Below are positions 31,885 through 39,732 of a stretch of DNA of 50,112 nt, piece by piece. This stretch comes from CAISGS01 sp044376615. Lineage in GTDB: Bacteria; Pseudomonadota; Alphaproteobacteria; Caulobacterales; Caulobacteraceae. A model generated the notes under the pieces. It was not told the DNA's origin and ran no database searches. It saw only the letters and a list, made by a program, of their open reading frames with translations. The DNA lies in NCBI GenBank assembly GCA_044376615.1, contig JBILKO010000008.1, forward strand, positions 1 to 50,112, in the 5' to 3' direction. Position 1 is the stretch's first letter. Each line of letters opens with the position of its first letter. Made by a program: the position numbers and the translations under genes.

Positions 31885-32337
31885 CTAGGTGCGCCAGACA
31901 TCTTGCAAGACGAAGGCCATAGAGACGCCAGCGATCAAGGTAAGGACAGTTCTTAGCGGCGCATACCAGATGGGGGGCTCTAGCGAGCTATTGTCCCATA
32001 GCCACTGCACCAAAAAGGCGGCAATCAATCCGCCCAATTGCCATTTCAAAGGCGCCCAGGCCGCGCCAACCAAGAGGCCCCAGGCAATGAGCGTGGGCAG
32101 AATTGAGGGAATCAAGACCCTGGCACGCGGCGGCGCATGCTTGGCGATCTCTATGCCCCAGCGGGCCCCACCGAGAAACGACAAGATTACGCCGGCATAG
32201 GTCAAGAGCGCCAGGCTCATCGGACCCTTAAGCGGATCGGGGCCAAGGCAATAGACAGCGGAAGTGGCGATGAATGGGATGGTCCCCGCCAGTCCCAGCA
32301 ACCAGGCCGCTAGGGCTGGTTTGGTTGTGTCTGGCAT
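31885..32337 (-). CDS. DUF3429 membrane protein
   Basis: A 150-residue inner-membrane protein with about five hydrophobic segments (AAWLLGLAGTIPFIATSAVY, LALLTYAGVILSFLGGARWG, ILPTLIAWGLLVGAAWAP, GGLIAAFLVQWLW, VLTLIAGVSMAFVL). The conserved FLGGARWG and LxVQWLWD segments mark the DUF3429 family, whose function is unknown. It lies three bases behind the TIGR02186-like gene and is the last of three same-strand genes beginning with a TauE-type exporter. Its 3' end nearly touches the convergent pdeM (three-base gap). Confidence 0.82.
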   Translation of the reverse strand: MPDTTKPALAAWLLGLAGTIPFIATSAVYCLGPDPLKGPMSLALLTYAGVILSFLGGARWGIEIAKHAPPRARVLIPSILPTLIAWGLLVGAAWAPLKWQLGGLIAAFLVQWLWDNSSLEPPIWYAPLRTVLTLIAGVSMAFVLQDVWRT

Positions 32338-32340
32338 GAA

Positions 32341-33099
32341 CTAACTCCGGCGGAAGATCACAGAGGCACCATATCCGGTCATGATCGCAAATAAAACTGC
32401 AATAATGCCATAGGTCCAAGGACGGGTATGGGCAAAGACATAAACCGCGCGTTCAAACCCGACCTTTTGTACATTCAACATCCTGCGCCGAACCTGGACC
32501 GGACGCCCGTGCTGAAACAGATAGATCTTGGCCTCATAGAGCCCGATCGGCGCGGTCGATGGCAGGGCGATCTCGGCGCGGAACAGGCCCTTATCAACAA
32601 AGGCTACGCCTACCTCATTTTGCTCATAAAGGCCCTCGGCCTGTTTGAGCCGGACAACGGCATTGCGATAATCCAGATAATCGCGCCCGTGAATGCCGAC
32701 CGTACGGGGTCCAAGCCCGACCTTCTGCTTCACTTGAGGCTCGCTCGGGGCCTGGAAACTGAGATGGTCTATGCCGATGCCAAGCCTCTGTAGCGCCGAA
32801 ACTGGTGCGATGGCCTTTAGTGGCCGGGCGCTGGAGACGGTATAAAACCCTGGCGCACCCTCGAACACGGCAGGTCGGTGGTTAAGCCAAAGACCAGCAA
32901 TCTGGACCTTGCGGGCTATCCGGATCGGCTGGTCGGGACCACGCACGACCACCACAACATCGCTCGGCTTATCCTTTGGGTTAAACACTGCGCCATAAAG
33001 GACAATCGTCTCACCATGATAGCTGGAGGTCACCCTGACCTCTGCGCTAGTCAGGGCCGCGGACAGGTGGGCGACATTCGGGGTATGGTCAATGGGCAT
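32341..33099 (-). CDS. TIGR02186-like membrane-anchored protein
   Basis: A 252-residue protein with an extended beta-rich domain and one C-terminal membrane helix (PWTYGIIAVLFAIMTGYGASVIF). The segment LTSAEVRVTSSYHGETIVLYGAVF and the later GLFRAEIALPSTAPIGLYEAKIYLF match the family found next to TauE/SafE exporters in alphaproteobacteria. Homologues normally begin with a signal peptide. Here the predicted N-terminus MPIDHTPNVAHLSAA is hydrophilic, and no upstream start codon restores a leader. Either the start is non-canonical or the export signal has been lost. It lies five bases behind the TauE-like gene. Function unknown. Confidence 0.75.
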   Translation of the reverse strand: MPIDHTPNVAHLSAALTSAEVRVTSSYHGETIVLYGAVFNPKDKPSDVVVVVRGPDQPIRIARKVQIAGLWLNHRPAVFEGAPGFYTVSSARPLKAIAPVSALQRLGIGIDHLSFQAPSEPQVKQKVGLGPRTVGIHGRDYLDYRNAVVRLKQAEGLYEQNEVGVAFVDKGLFRAEIALPSTAPIGLYEAKIYLFQHGRPVQVRRRMLNVQKVGFERAVYVFAHTRPWTYGIIAVLFAIMTGYGASVIFRRS

Positions 33100-33104
33100 A
33101 ATTG

Positions 33105-34028
33105 CTACTGCCCCAGTCCAGATACCAAGACGAATGGATCCTTGGGCGTAACAAAGACGCCAAGCCCCATCTGAAGCCCGACGAAAAGCACGATCAGGGC
33201 CAGCACAATCCGCAATTCCTCCGCGCGAAACCGCGAGGAAGCCCTAGCGCCTAATTGTGCGCCAATGACGCCGCCAAAGAGCAAGAGCGTGGACAGAACC
33301 AGGTCCACAGTTTGATTGCGTCCAGCCTGCAATACAGTGACGACACCCGTTGTGATGATGATCTGAAACAGGCTCGTGCCGACAACCATGCTGGCCGGCA
33401 TACGCAACAGATAGATCATGGCCGGGACTAGGATAAAGCCGCCCCCGACCCCCATAATGGCCGAAAGAACGCCAACGCCGATGCCAAGAGCTATGGGCGG
33501 CAGGACGCTGATATAGAGACGCGATCTGGGAAACCGCATTTTCAGCGGTAGGCCATAGAGCCAGAGCGGCCTGCGATCCTTAGGCTCTGAGGGTGGCTCA
33601 CCGCGCCGACGTCGCAAAAGGGCTGTCACGGATTCCGACAACATCAGGCCACCGATCACACCCAAAAAGATCAGATATGACAGGGCTACGACCAGATCCG
33701 CCTGGCCAAGAACCCTCAAGACCCGAAAGCCTTCCACGCCGAGAAACGAGCCGATGATCCCGCCAGCGGCCAGGACCGCGCCCATGCGAAAATCGACCAT
33801 GCGCTTGCGACCATAGGCAAACACGCTCGAGGCCGATGAAGCGACCACGTGATTGGCTTGGCTAGCGACGGCAACGGCGGGCGGGATCCCCATAAAGACC
33901 AGGACCGGGGCCATTAAGAAGCCGCCGCCTATGCCAAACAGGCCCGAAATAAAGCCAACCACCAGACCCAGAACGACCAAAAACGGCGCATTCACAGACA
34001 CTTCGGCGATCGGTAGGTAGATATCCAA
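33105..34028 (-). CDS. TauE/SafE-family anion (sulfite/sulfoacetate-type) exporter
   Basis: A 307-residue membrane protein with eight or so hydrophobic segments and the two-fold repeat of the family. Repeat one has GFISGLFGIGGGFLMAPVLV and repeat two has GVLSAIMGVGGGFILVPAMI, both holding the G-x-G-G-G-F motif. A charged cytoplasmic loop (LRRRRGEPPSEPKDRRP) divides the halves. Such proteins export sulfite or organosulfur anions or act in related transport. The tandem with the TIGR02186-like and DUF3429 genes is conserved in related bacteria and suggests one transport unit. The substrate is unproven. Confidence 0.9.
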   Translation of the reverse strand: MDIYLPIAEVSVNAPFLVVLGLVVGFISGLFGIGGGFLMAPVLVFMGIPPAVAVASQANHVVASSASSVFAYGRKRMVDFRMGAVLAAGGIIGSFLGVEGFRVLRVLGQADLVVALSYLIFLGVIGGLMLSESVTALLRRRRGEPPSEPKDRRPLWLYGLPLKMRFPRSRLYISVLPPIALGIGVGVLSAIMGVGGGFILVPAMIYLLRMPASMVVGTSLFQIIITTGVVTVLQAGRNQTVDLVLSTLLLFGGVIGAQLGARASSRFRAEELRIVLALIVLFVGLQMGLGVFVTPKDPFVLVSGLGQ

Positions 34029-34095
34029 GCCCTAACCCCTTTGTGCCACCAGGCCAGTTGGGCCAAGCTTCTTGAGGCCGTTAAGCCCTAAGCGC

Positions 34096-35712
34096 TTATA
34101 GCTCTGCCTTTTGCCAAGACGTATCCTGAACCAGTGGATCAGACCCATCACTGTTTGGCTTAGTTGGTTCGGCCTCAACCGGATCATCATCAAAGCTGTT
34201 GGTAAAGGCGGCTTCGACCTGTTGTAGGTCAAACGCAAAGTCTTGGGCATCAAACCCTTCAACCGGAGCCGCGGCCTGCGCCGCCTTGATGGCATGTTGG
34301 TCCGGCCGAACCGAGGTGTAGGGATCAGCGACAGGCGCAGCCTTCGGAGCAGAAGCCGCGTCGGACTTGCGCGCAGACTTACCATGGTCCTGGGCGAGAT
34401 GGCGATCTAGCCGAGCGCGAGCCTCATCCAACAAATAAGCGATCCGATCTTCGCTTTGCCGGACCCGATCGCCCAGGTCACTGGCCGACCGGTCGGCGCG
34501 TTCAGCTATATGGTCGACCGCGCGAGCAACCTGTTTATCGACATCTTCCGAGGCTTGTTCAGCACGGCGTTCGGAGTGTGACAGGCGCTCACTAATACGC
34601 TCAATGACCCGGAACATTTCGCTCTTGAGGCGATCTATCGCCTGGCTGCGATTGCGATCGGCTAAAGTCAGGCGTTGGTCCAGGCTGGTGCCAAGGCGGG
34701 TAATCTCTGCGCCGACACCGTCCAAGGCGTCCGCAGTGCGCTTATCGCTGGCTTCAAGATAACGGCCGACCTGGTCGAGGGCACCATTGACGGCGTCAAT
34801 CTTGTCATCAAGTTCCGCAGCGACGGTCTTGCTGACCTCTGTGCGAACCTCGTCAAGTTGAGCCCGCACATCCTCGCCCAAGGCGCCAAGCCTTTGGACA
34901 TTTGCCGCATTGGACTTGGCCAGTTCTGCCTGACCGTCGGCCTGGATAAGCTTAACACGGTCCTGAAGTTGGTGTACCGCCTGGTCTAACCGGGCTAACG
35001 CTGCCGCCTGCTCCGCCTCTGCCGCCGCCAGCTTTTGCGACAAATGGGCGGCGTCGGATTGCCATTGATCGGCCAAGGCGTGCCTGCCATTGGCCGCGCT
35101 TTCGACCTGGTCAACGCGGCCATGGACCTCACTGAGTTCCGCCCGGATCTGGCCTAGGGTCACCTTCGACTGTTTGTGGTCCTGGCGCATACGGACCACA
35201 AGCTTGGACATGGCACCCTCAAGGGCGCGTAGGCCGTCTAAGGCCCTGACAGGAGCCCTGTCCGTTGCAAGGGTGCGCATATGGCGATGGATCTTGATCT
35301 GGTCAGCTCGCAAGGCCTTAAGCGCCAATTCAAACCCGGCCAGGCTTTCGCTCATCTGACCATGGTTTTCGGTCAGCCGCGTGTTCAGTGCCTCAACGGC
35401 CCGGCCGGTCTCCTCTGATTTTTCCTCGACCGCTGAAATGCGCGCCTGAACAGAATCTTGCCCATAGACCGGTTGCGCTGGCCCTGGCCCAAATCGATCT
35501 TGCCCATAGCCTATTGGTGGATAGTCGGGCCGCCCTTGATAGGGTGAAGGGTAGCTAGGTGCATAGGGTGATGGAGGCGCAAGGCCCTCTTCAACCATGA
35601 CCTGGTGCAACCAATCGCCAAGGGACAGTCCAGCCCGATGAGCCAGATCCTTAGCGATCTCGCGGGCCTTGGGATCAAGGCCCCTTAAGCTCCAGGGTTG
35701 GCCAGACGACAT
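34096..35712 (-). CDS. PodJ-like polar coiled-coil protein, short form
   Basis: A 538-residue protein. The N-terminus MSSGQPWSLRGLDPKAREIA followed by KDLAHRAGLSLGDWLHQVM closely resembles the start of the polar organising protein PodJ and of related alphaproteobacterial proteins. A Pro/Tyr/Gly-rich linker follows (residues about 50-90). Then come about 350 residues of Ala/Glu/Lys/Gln-rich heptad sequence that should form long coiled coils, with repeats of the type RAEQASEDVDKQVARAVDHI. The last 70 residues are acidic and disordered. Full PodJ has a membrane helix and periplasmic Sel1-repeat and peptidoglycan-binding domains. These are absent, so this is a wholly cytoplasmic short form. The ATG at 35712 is preferred over 35751 because the motif starts there. 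Confidence 0.7.
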   Translation of the reverse strand: MSSGQPWSLRGLDPKAREIAKDLAHRAGLSLGDWLHQVMVEEGLAPPSPYAPSYPSPYQGRPDYPPIGYGQDRFGPGPAQPVYGQDSVQARISAVEEKSEETGRAVEALNTRLTENHGQMSESLAGFELALKALRADQIKIHRHMRTLATDRAPVRALDGLRALEGAMSKLVVRMRQDHKQSKVTLGQIRAELSEVHGRVDQVESAANGRHALADQWQSDAAHLSQKLAAAEAEQAAALARLDQAVHQLQDRVKLIQADGQAELAKSNAANVQRLGALGEDVRAQLDEVRTEVSKTVAAELDDKIDAVNGALDQVGRYLEASDKRTADALDGVGAEITRLGTSLDQRLTLADRNRSQAIDRLKSEMFRVIERISERLSHSERRAEQASEDVDKQVARAVDHIAERADRSASDLGDRVRQSEDRIAYLLDEARARLDRHLAQDHGKSARKSDAASAPKAAPVADPYTSVRPDQHAIKAAQAAAPVEGFDAQDFAFDLQQVEAAFTNSFDDDPVEAEPTKPNSDGSDPLVQDTSWQKAEL

Positions 35713-35718
35713 CCGAAT

Positions 35719-35743
35719 CTTTCGTGCAAAATCACAACGAAAG
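35719..35743. promoter_or_regulatory. Inverted repeat upstream of the PodJ-like gene
   Basis: CTTTCGT (35719-35725) and ACGAAAG (35737-35743) form a 7-base dyad with an 11-base spacer, immediately upstream of the minus-strand start codon at 35712. It could be an operator or a leader hairpin. Nothing identifies the ligand. Confidence 0.35.
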
Positions 35744-35787
35744 CTAGCCATCTATGGGTGGTGTGTAAACGACAGGGTTAATACAAA

Positions 35788-36057
35788 ATGAAGGAATCGC
35801 CTGACCTTGCAATCTCGCAAGCCTTCAGCCATTTAAGGCTGATGGATCAGATCACCACACTTGCAATCATTGGTATTTGTATCGCGCTTGGCGTGTTGTG
35901 TGGTTGGCGCGGGGCTCAGCCACCGAATGTAATGAAGGGCCCAAGACTAGTGCCCTACAATTTTCTAATGCTGGTCTGTGTTGCCGTCGGCCTGATGATG
36001 TTGGTGCATTTGGCCAATCTAAACGGGGTCGTGACCGGAAACGTCGCGGTTCGCTAA
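35788..36057 (+). CDS. Small two-helix membrane protein, unknown function
   Basis: An 89-residue protein with two hydrophobic segments (ITTLAIIGICIALGVLCGW and FLMLVCVAVGLMMLVHLANL) joined by a Pro-rich cytoplasmic or periplasmic loop containing QPPNVMKGPRLVPYN. I do not recognise a named family, but the GPRLVPYNFLML arrangement resembles small conserved inner-membrane proteins seen in related alphaproteobacteria. Codon use is like that of neighbouring genes. It is divergent from the PodJ-like gene and ends three bases before the convergent DUF2156 gene. Confidence 0.65.
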   Translation: MKESPDLAISQAFSHLRLMDQITTLAIIGICIALGVLCGWRGAQPPNVMKGPRLVPYNFLMLVCVAVGLMMLVHLANLNGVVTGNVAVR

Positions 36058-36060
36058 GGC

Positions 36061-37740
36061 CTAGGCGGCCAAATCCAAGGCTGGCGTATCTTGCCGCTTT
36101 GGCCGCTTGGGCCGCTTGACTAGGCCAGAGACACCGCCAGACGACAACATGCTGACATCGGCGAGCAACATCGGGATCGCCCACTTGTTTGGCGCGGCGA
36201 TGTAGCGCGGCTGCCAGATCGGGTCATACTTGTCCTTATAGCGACGCACGCCGCGGAAATTGTAGATCTCCTCACCGCGCTCAAACAGCAACCGCCCCAC
36301 GCGTGACATAATCGGGGCGAGAGGCCGGTCCTCGAGCCCTGCAAGTGGTGCCACGCCAAATTCAAAAGCGACATAATTTTCCGTTGCACCCCAGTGCAGG
36401 AGCTCAACAAACAGAAAATCCATCACATTGTTGGGCGCATCGTCGCTATAGCGCATCAGATCCATGGAAAACGCGGTCAGATCGGGCGTCGTCCAGATGG
36501 TGGCAAAAGCGACAATGCGGCCCTCGACCCGAACAAGTGCGCAAGGAAACTCCGAGACATAGCCTTCAACAAATCCGCCCATAGAGAAGGCTTTGTCGCC
36601 GCCCGCATGATGCGACAACCAATTGTCCGATACCGCTTCCAACTCTGGTAGGAGCGGATCGAGTTGGTCCGCATCGACCACTTCAAACACGGCACCGACC
36701 TCGCCGGCCTTGCGCCAATTGCGGCGCAAAACTTCGCGCTTGCGGCCCTTGAGGCTGAAACTGTCTAGGGGGACCGTCGCCGACTCGCCGGTCTTTTGAA
36801 TGGCAAATCCTAGCTCGACCACTTCGGGCAGAATGTCAGGCCCGATGCCATACAAGGCTGGGCGGGCGGCGTGCGCGTCGGCAAGTTCCCTAAACCGCCA
36901 AAGCAGTTCCATGCGCTCTTCGCGCTTACCGACGGGCGGGCCAAGGGCAATCCAAGACCGGCCGCGAACCCCAAACATCAAAAAGCTCTCGCCCGAAGGT
37001 GAAAACAAAAACCGCTTATCACCAAGCAAGGCTAGATTAGCCTCTGGGCTTGAGGCCTCCGCACAGGCCAAGATTGATCGAACCTTGGCAAAGCTTGGAT
37101 CATCATCACCGACCACTGGCGGGGTAGCCGGTGTTGAGATCAGCCGCCAAATGCCGATCGCCATGAATAGAATTGAAACGCCTGCAGAGGCGCGCAAGGC
37201 GCGGCTGGCATCATCATCGCCCACAACCCGCCACCAAAGCTGGTCGGAGTAATCGACATTGTTAAAGGACCAATAGGCCAAAAAGCCTGTCCCGGCGATT
37301 GCGGCCAGGGCCGATAACATCCAGCCTGGGGTAATCTCCATTCGGGTAAGTTGGGCTTTTCGCGGAAACGCAGCGCGTAACGGCGCGAGCACAAGGCCGA
37401 TCAAGGCCAGGGCCGTAGTCTCTTCCCAATTGAACCCCTTGAGCAAGGCCAAGACTGCGCCAAGCCCTATGAGGCCGACGGTGGCGGCCCAGGCAGCATC
37501 AAGGCGCCGACTTAAGCCGAAAGCCAAAAGCACCAGGATCAGACCCAATATGCTGGACAGGAAATGGCTGACCTCAACGATCGATAGCGGCGCCAGCTGG
37601 GTAAGCCAGCGCAGACGCTCAGGCGAAGACGGGGTCGCGCCCGATATCAGCAGCATCAGGCCAGCGCCCAATGTCGCGATCGCGGCCAAACTTGGGGCCA
37701 TGGCCAAGACGGCCGATTTCAGGTCCTGGGACCAGCGCAT
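36061..37740 (-). CDS. MprF-like DUF2156 membrane protein (aminoacyl-phospholipid synthase type)
   Basis: A 559-residue protein. The N-terminal 210 residues contain about six membrane helices (fewer than the roughly 14 of full MprF, so the flippase part is reduced). Residues about 225-530 form the cytosolic DUF2156/LPG-synthase domain, a pair of GNAT-like folds: KRFLFSPSGESFLMFGVRGR, the motif GPPVGKREE, DNWLSHHAGGDKAFSMGGF and RRYKDKYDPIWQPRY. The family transfers amino acids from tRNA to phosphatidylglycerol and modifies resistance to cationic peptides. Whether this shortened protein makes lysyl- or alanyl-lipid is not readable. The tail KRPKRPKRQ is basic. About 160 bases precede the next divergent gene. 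Confidence 0.85.
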   Translation of the reverse strand: MRWSQDLKSAVLAMAPSLAAIATLGAGLMLLISGATPSSPERLRWLTQLAPLSIVEVSHFLSSILGLILVLLAFGLSRRLDAAWAATVGLIGLGAVLALLKGFNWEETTALALIGLVLAPLRAAFPRKAQLTRMEITPGWMLSALAAIAGTGFLAYWSFNNVDYSDQLWWRVVGDDDASRALRASAGVSILFMAIGIWRLISTPATPPVVGDDDPSFAKVRSILACAEASSPEANLALLGDKRFLFSPSGESFLMFGVRGRSWIALGPPVGKREERMELLWRFRELADAHAARPALYGIGPDILPEVVELGFAIQKTGESATVPLDSFSLKGRKREVLRRNWRKAGEVGAVFEVVDADQLDPLLPELEAVSDNWLSHHAGGDKAFSMGGFVEGYVSEFPCALVRVEGRIVAFATIWTTPDLTAFSMDLMRYSDDAPNNVMDFLFVELLHWGATENYVAFEFGVAPLAGLEDRPLAPIMSRVGRLLFERGEEIYNFRGVRRYKDKYDPIWQPRYIAAPNKWAIPMLLADVSMLSSGGVSGLVKRPKRPKRQDTPALDLAA

Positions 37741-37917
37741 ACGAATCCATTCATCTTGCTAGGGCGACCACCATACCGCCAAATCTGCGTCGAATTGACG
37801 GCAATCGCGTGATGTTGAAAAATCGAGTTCGTTCAAACAATCGTTTTGATGGCTTGCTCCCGAGCCTAGCCGCGCTAAAGTCTGTTTAGCACCCGACCCA
37901 TGAAGGACACGTTACCA
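37741..37917. promoter_or_regulatory. Divergent control region upstream of the acyl-CoA dehydrogenase operon
   Basis: These 177 bases separate the MprF-like gene and the acyl-CoA dehydrogenase gene. An imperfect 17-base dyad is visible at 37833-37849 (outer arms TCAAA and TTTGA). It is of the size bound by TetR- or FadR-like regulators of acyl-CoA metabolism. AAGGA at 37903-37907 is the ribosome-binding site that decides the start at 37918. No RNA gene is seen. Confidence 0.35.
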
Positions 37918-39105
37918 ATGACTAGCCTTGAGGATTTTCGTGCCGAAACCCGCAGCTGGCTGGAGGCCAATTGCCCCGCCTCAATGCGCACGCCCTTAAC
38001 CGGCGAGGAAACCCCTTGGGGCGGGCGAAAAGGTAAGTTCAAAAATCCGGACACCAAGCTGTGGTTAGATCGGATGGCGGCCAAGGGCTGGACCGCGCCG
38101 ACCTGGCCCAAGGCCTATGGCGGCGGCGGCCTGTCGCGCGAAGAGGCCAAGGTGCTGGATCAGGAAATGGCCCGTATCAAGGCCCGCCCACCCTTGTTCT
38201 CATTTGGCATCTGGATGCTTGGCCCAGTCCTTTTGGAATACGCCACCGAAGAGCAAAAGCTCGCCCACCTGCCCGGTATTGTTCGCGGCGAAGTGCGCTG
38301 GTGTCAGGGTTATTCCGAACCCGGCGCGGGCTCTGACCTGGCCGCGCTGCAGACCCGGGCCGAGGACAAGGGTGATCACTATCTGATCAATGGTCAAAAG
38401 GTCTGGACCTCCTATGCCGACCAGGCCGACTGGATCTTCTGTCTGGTCCGCACGGACACGACCAAGAAGCATGAGGGCATTTCGTTCGTCCTGTTCGACA
38501 TGACCTCGCCCGGCGTTGAGCCGCGCCCGATCAAGCTGATCAGCGGCGAGTCCCCCTTCTGCGAAACCTTCTTTACCGACGTAAAGGTGCCCAAGAGCCA
38601 ATTGGTTGGAAAGCTGAATGGCGGCTGGGAAATTGCTAAGCGCCTGTTGCAATATGAGCGCCAGAATATCTCCGCTGGCGGCTTTGGCGGCGCAGCAGGG
38701 CTTGAGCTGGAAGAGGTCGCGCGCGGCCATATTGGCGAAGAAAACGGCCAGATCGCCGATTCCGATCTGCGCGCCCGTATTGCTGCCCACAAGATGGACG
38801 CCAAGGCGTTTTCCTTGACGGTTCGGCGCGTGGAACAAGAATCCAAGGCCGGTGGTACAATCAGCCCCGCAACATCGATCATCAAATATGCCGCTGCCAA
38901 GCTTAATCAGGACAAGTATGAGCTCTTGATCGAGTCCATGGGCCATCAGGGCCTGGGCTGGGACGGCGAGGGCTTCAGCCGCGATGAGCTGCGCGAAACC
39001 CGGGCCTGGCTGCGGTCCAAGGGCAACTCGATTGAGGGCGGTACGTCTGAGATCAATCTGAATGTGGTGGCCAAGCGCGTGCTCGGCCTGATGGATCATC
39101 AATAG
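37918..39105 (+). CDS. Acyl-CoA dehydrogenase (large partner)
   Basis: A 395-residue FAD enzyme of the acyl-CoA dehydrogenase family that introduces a 2,3 double bond into a CoA thioester. Signatures: WCQGYSEPGAGSDLAALQTRA (FAD and substrate loop), GQKVWTSYADQADWIFCLVR, and near the C-terminus KGNSIEGGTSEINLNVVAKRVLG. The IEGGTSEI form instead of YEGTxEI places it in the branch that often works as half of a heteromeric dehydrogenase. Start: ATG at 37918, ten bases behind AAGGA. An ATG at 37900 would put that ribosome-binding site inside the gene. It leads a four-gene cluster with a second dehydrogenase, an isomerase-like DsbA-fold protein and an SDR. Confidence 0.92.
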   Translation: MTSLEDFRAETRSWLEANCPASMRTPLTGEETPWGGRKGKFKNPDTKLWLDRMAAKGWTAPTWPKAYGGGGLSREEAKVLDQEMARIKARPPLFSFGIWMLGPVLLEYATEEQKLAHLPGIVRGEVRWCQGYSEPGAGSDLAALQTRAEDKGDHYLINGQKVWTSYADQADWIFCLVRTDTTKKHEGISFVLFDMTSPGVEPRPIKLISGESPFCETFFTDVKVPKSQLVGKLNGGWEIAKRLLQYERQNISAGGFGGAAGLELEEVARGHIGEENGQIADSDLRARIAAHKMDAKAFSLTVRRVEQESKAGGTISPATSIIKYAAAKLNQDKYELLIESMGHQGLGWDGEGFSRDELRETRAWLRSKGNSIEGGTSEINLNVVAKRVLGLMDHQ

Positions 39106-39110
39106 CCCCT

Positions 39111-39719
39111 ATGGCCAGTCTGACCTTCTGGTTCGAATTTGCCTCGACCTATTCCTATCCGGCGGCCCACAGGATCGAGGCCCTGGCTGCGGCGGCTGGG
39201 GTGGAGGTCATTTGGCGGCCGTTTCAGCTTGGCCCGCTCCTGCATGCGCATCAAGGCATGACTGATAGCCCGTTCAATGTCGTGCCGATCAAGGGCACCT
39301 ATATGTGGCGGGACATGGAGCGGATCTGCAATGATCTTGGCTTGCCGCTGCAAAGGCCCAGCCGCTTTCCGCGCAATGGCTTTCACGCGGCGCGCATTGT
39401 CCTGGCCGACAAGACCCCCGGCTGGGCCGCGGCCTTTACCAAGGCGGTTTATAGCGCCAATTTCGCGGGGGACCTCGAAATCTCTGAGCCTGAGGTTCTG
39501 CGCAGTCTGATCACTAATCTCGGAGCCGACCCCGATGCGGTCATGGCCCTGGCCAATAGCGATGCGACCAAGCTTGAGCTCAAGGCCAATACAGCCGAAG
39601 CGACCGAGCGCGGCCTGTTCGGCAGCCCTAGTTTTACCACCCCGGACGGCGAGCTGTTCTGGGGCAATGATCGGTTGGAACAGGCGATTGCCTGGGCCGC
39701 CAAAACCCAATCGCGATAA
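39111..39719 (+). CDS. 2-hydroxychromene-2-carboxylate isomerase-like protein (DsbA fold)
   Basis: A 202-residue thioredoxin-fold protein without CxxC. FWFEFASTYSYPAAHRIEAL replaces the redox motif with Ser/Thr as in NahD-type isomerases. VIWRPFQLGPLL, RNGFHAARIVLAD, GLFGSPSF and LFWGNDRLEQAI complete the family match. NahD uses glutathione to isomerise hydroxychromene carboxylate in naphthalene breakdown. Many homologues in acyl-CoA operons have unknown substrates, so degradation of an aromatic or alicyclic acid is only suggested. It lies five bases after the first dehydrogenase and 13 bases before the second. Confidence 0.88.
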   Translation: MASLTFWFEFASTYSYPAAHRIEALAAAAGVEVIWRPFQLGPLLHAHQGMTDSPFNVVPIKGTYMWRDMERICNDLGLPLQRPSRFPRNGFHAARIVLADKTPGWAAAFTKAVYSANFAGDLEISEPEVLRSLITNLGADPDAVMALANSDATKLELKANTAEATERGLFGSPSFTTPDGELFWGNDRLEQAIAWAAKTQSR

Positions 39720-39732
39720 GAGGACAACGCCC

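Noticed and set aside
38200..39102. A 300-codon open frame antisense to the first acyl-CoA dehydrogenase
   Set aside because: No domain or start-site support. The sense-strand gene is unambiguous.
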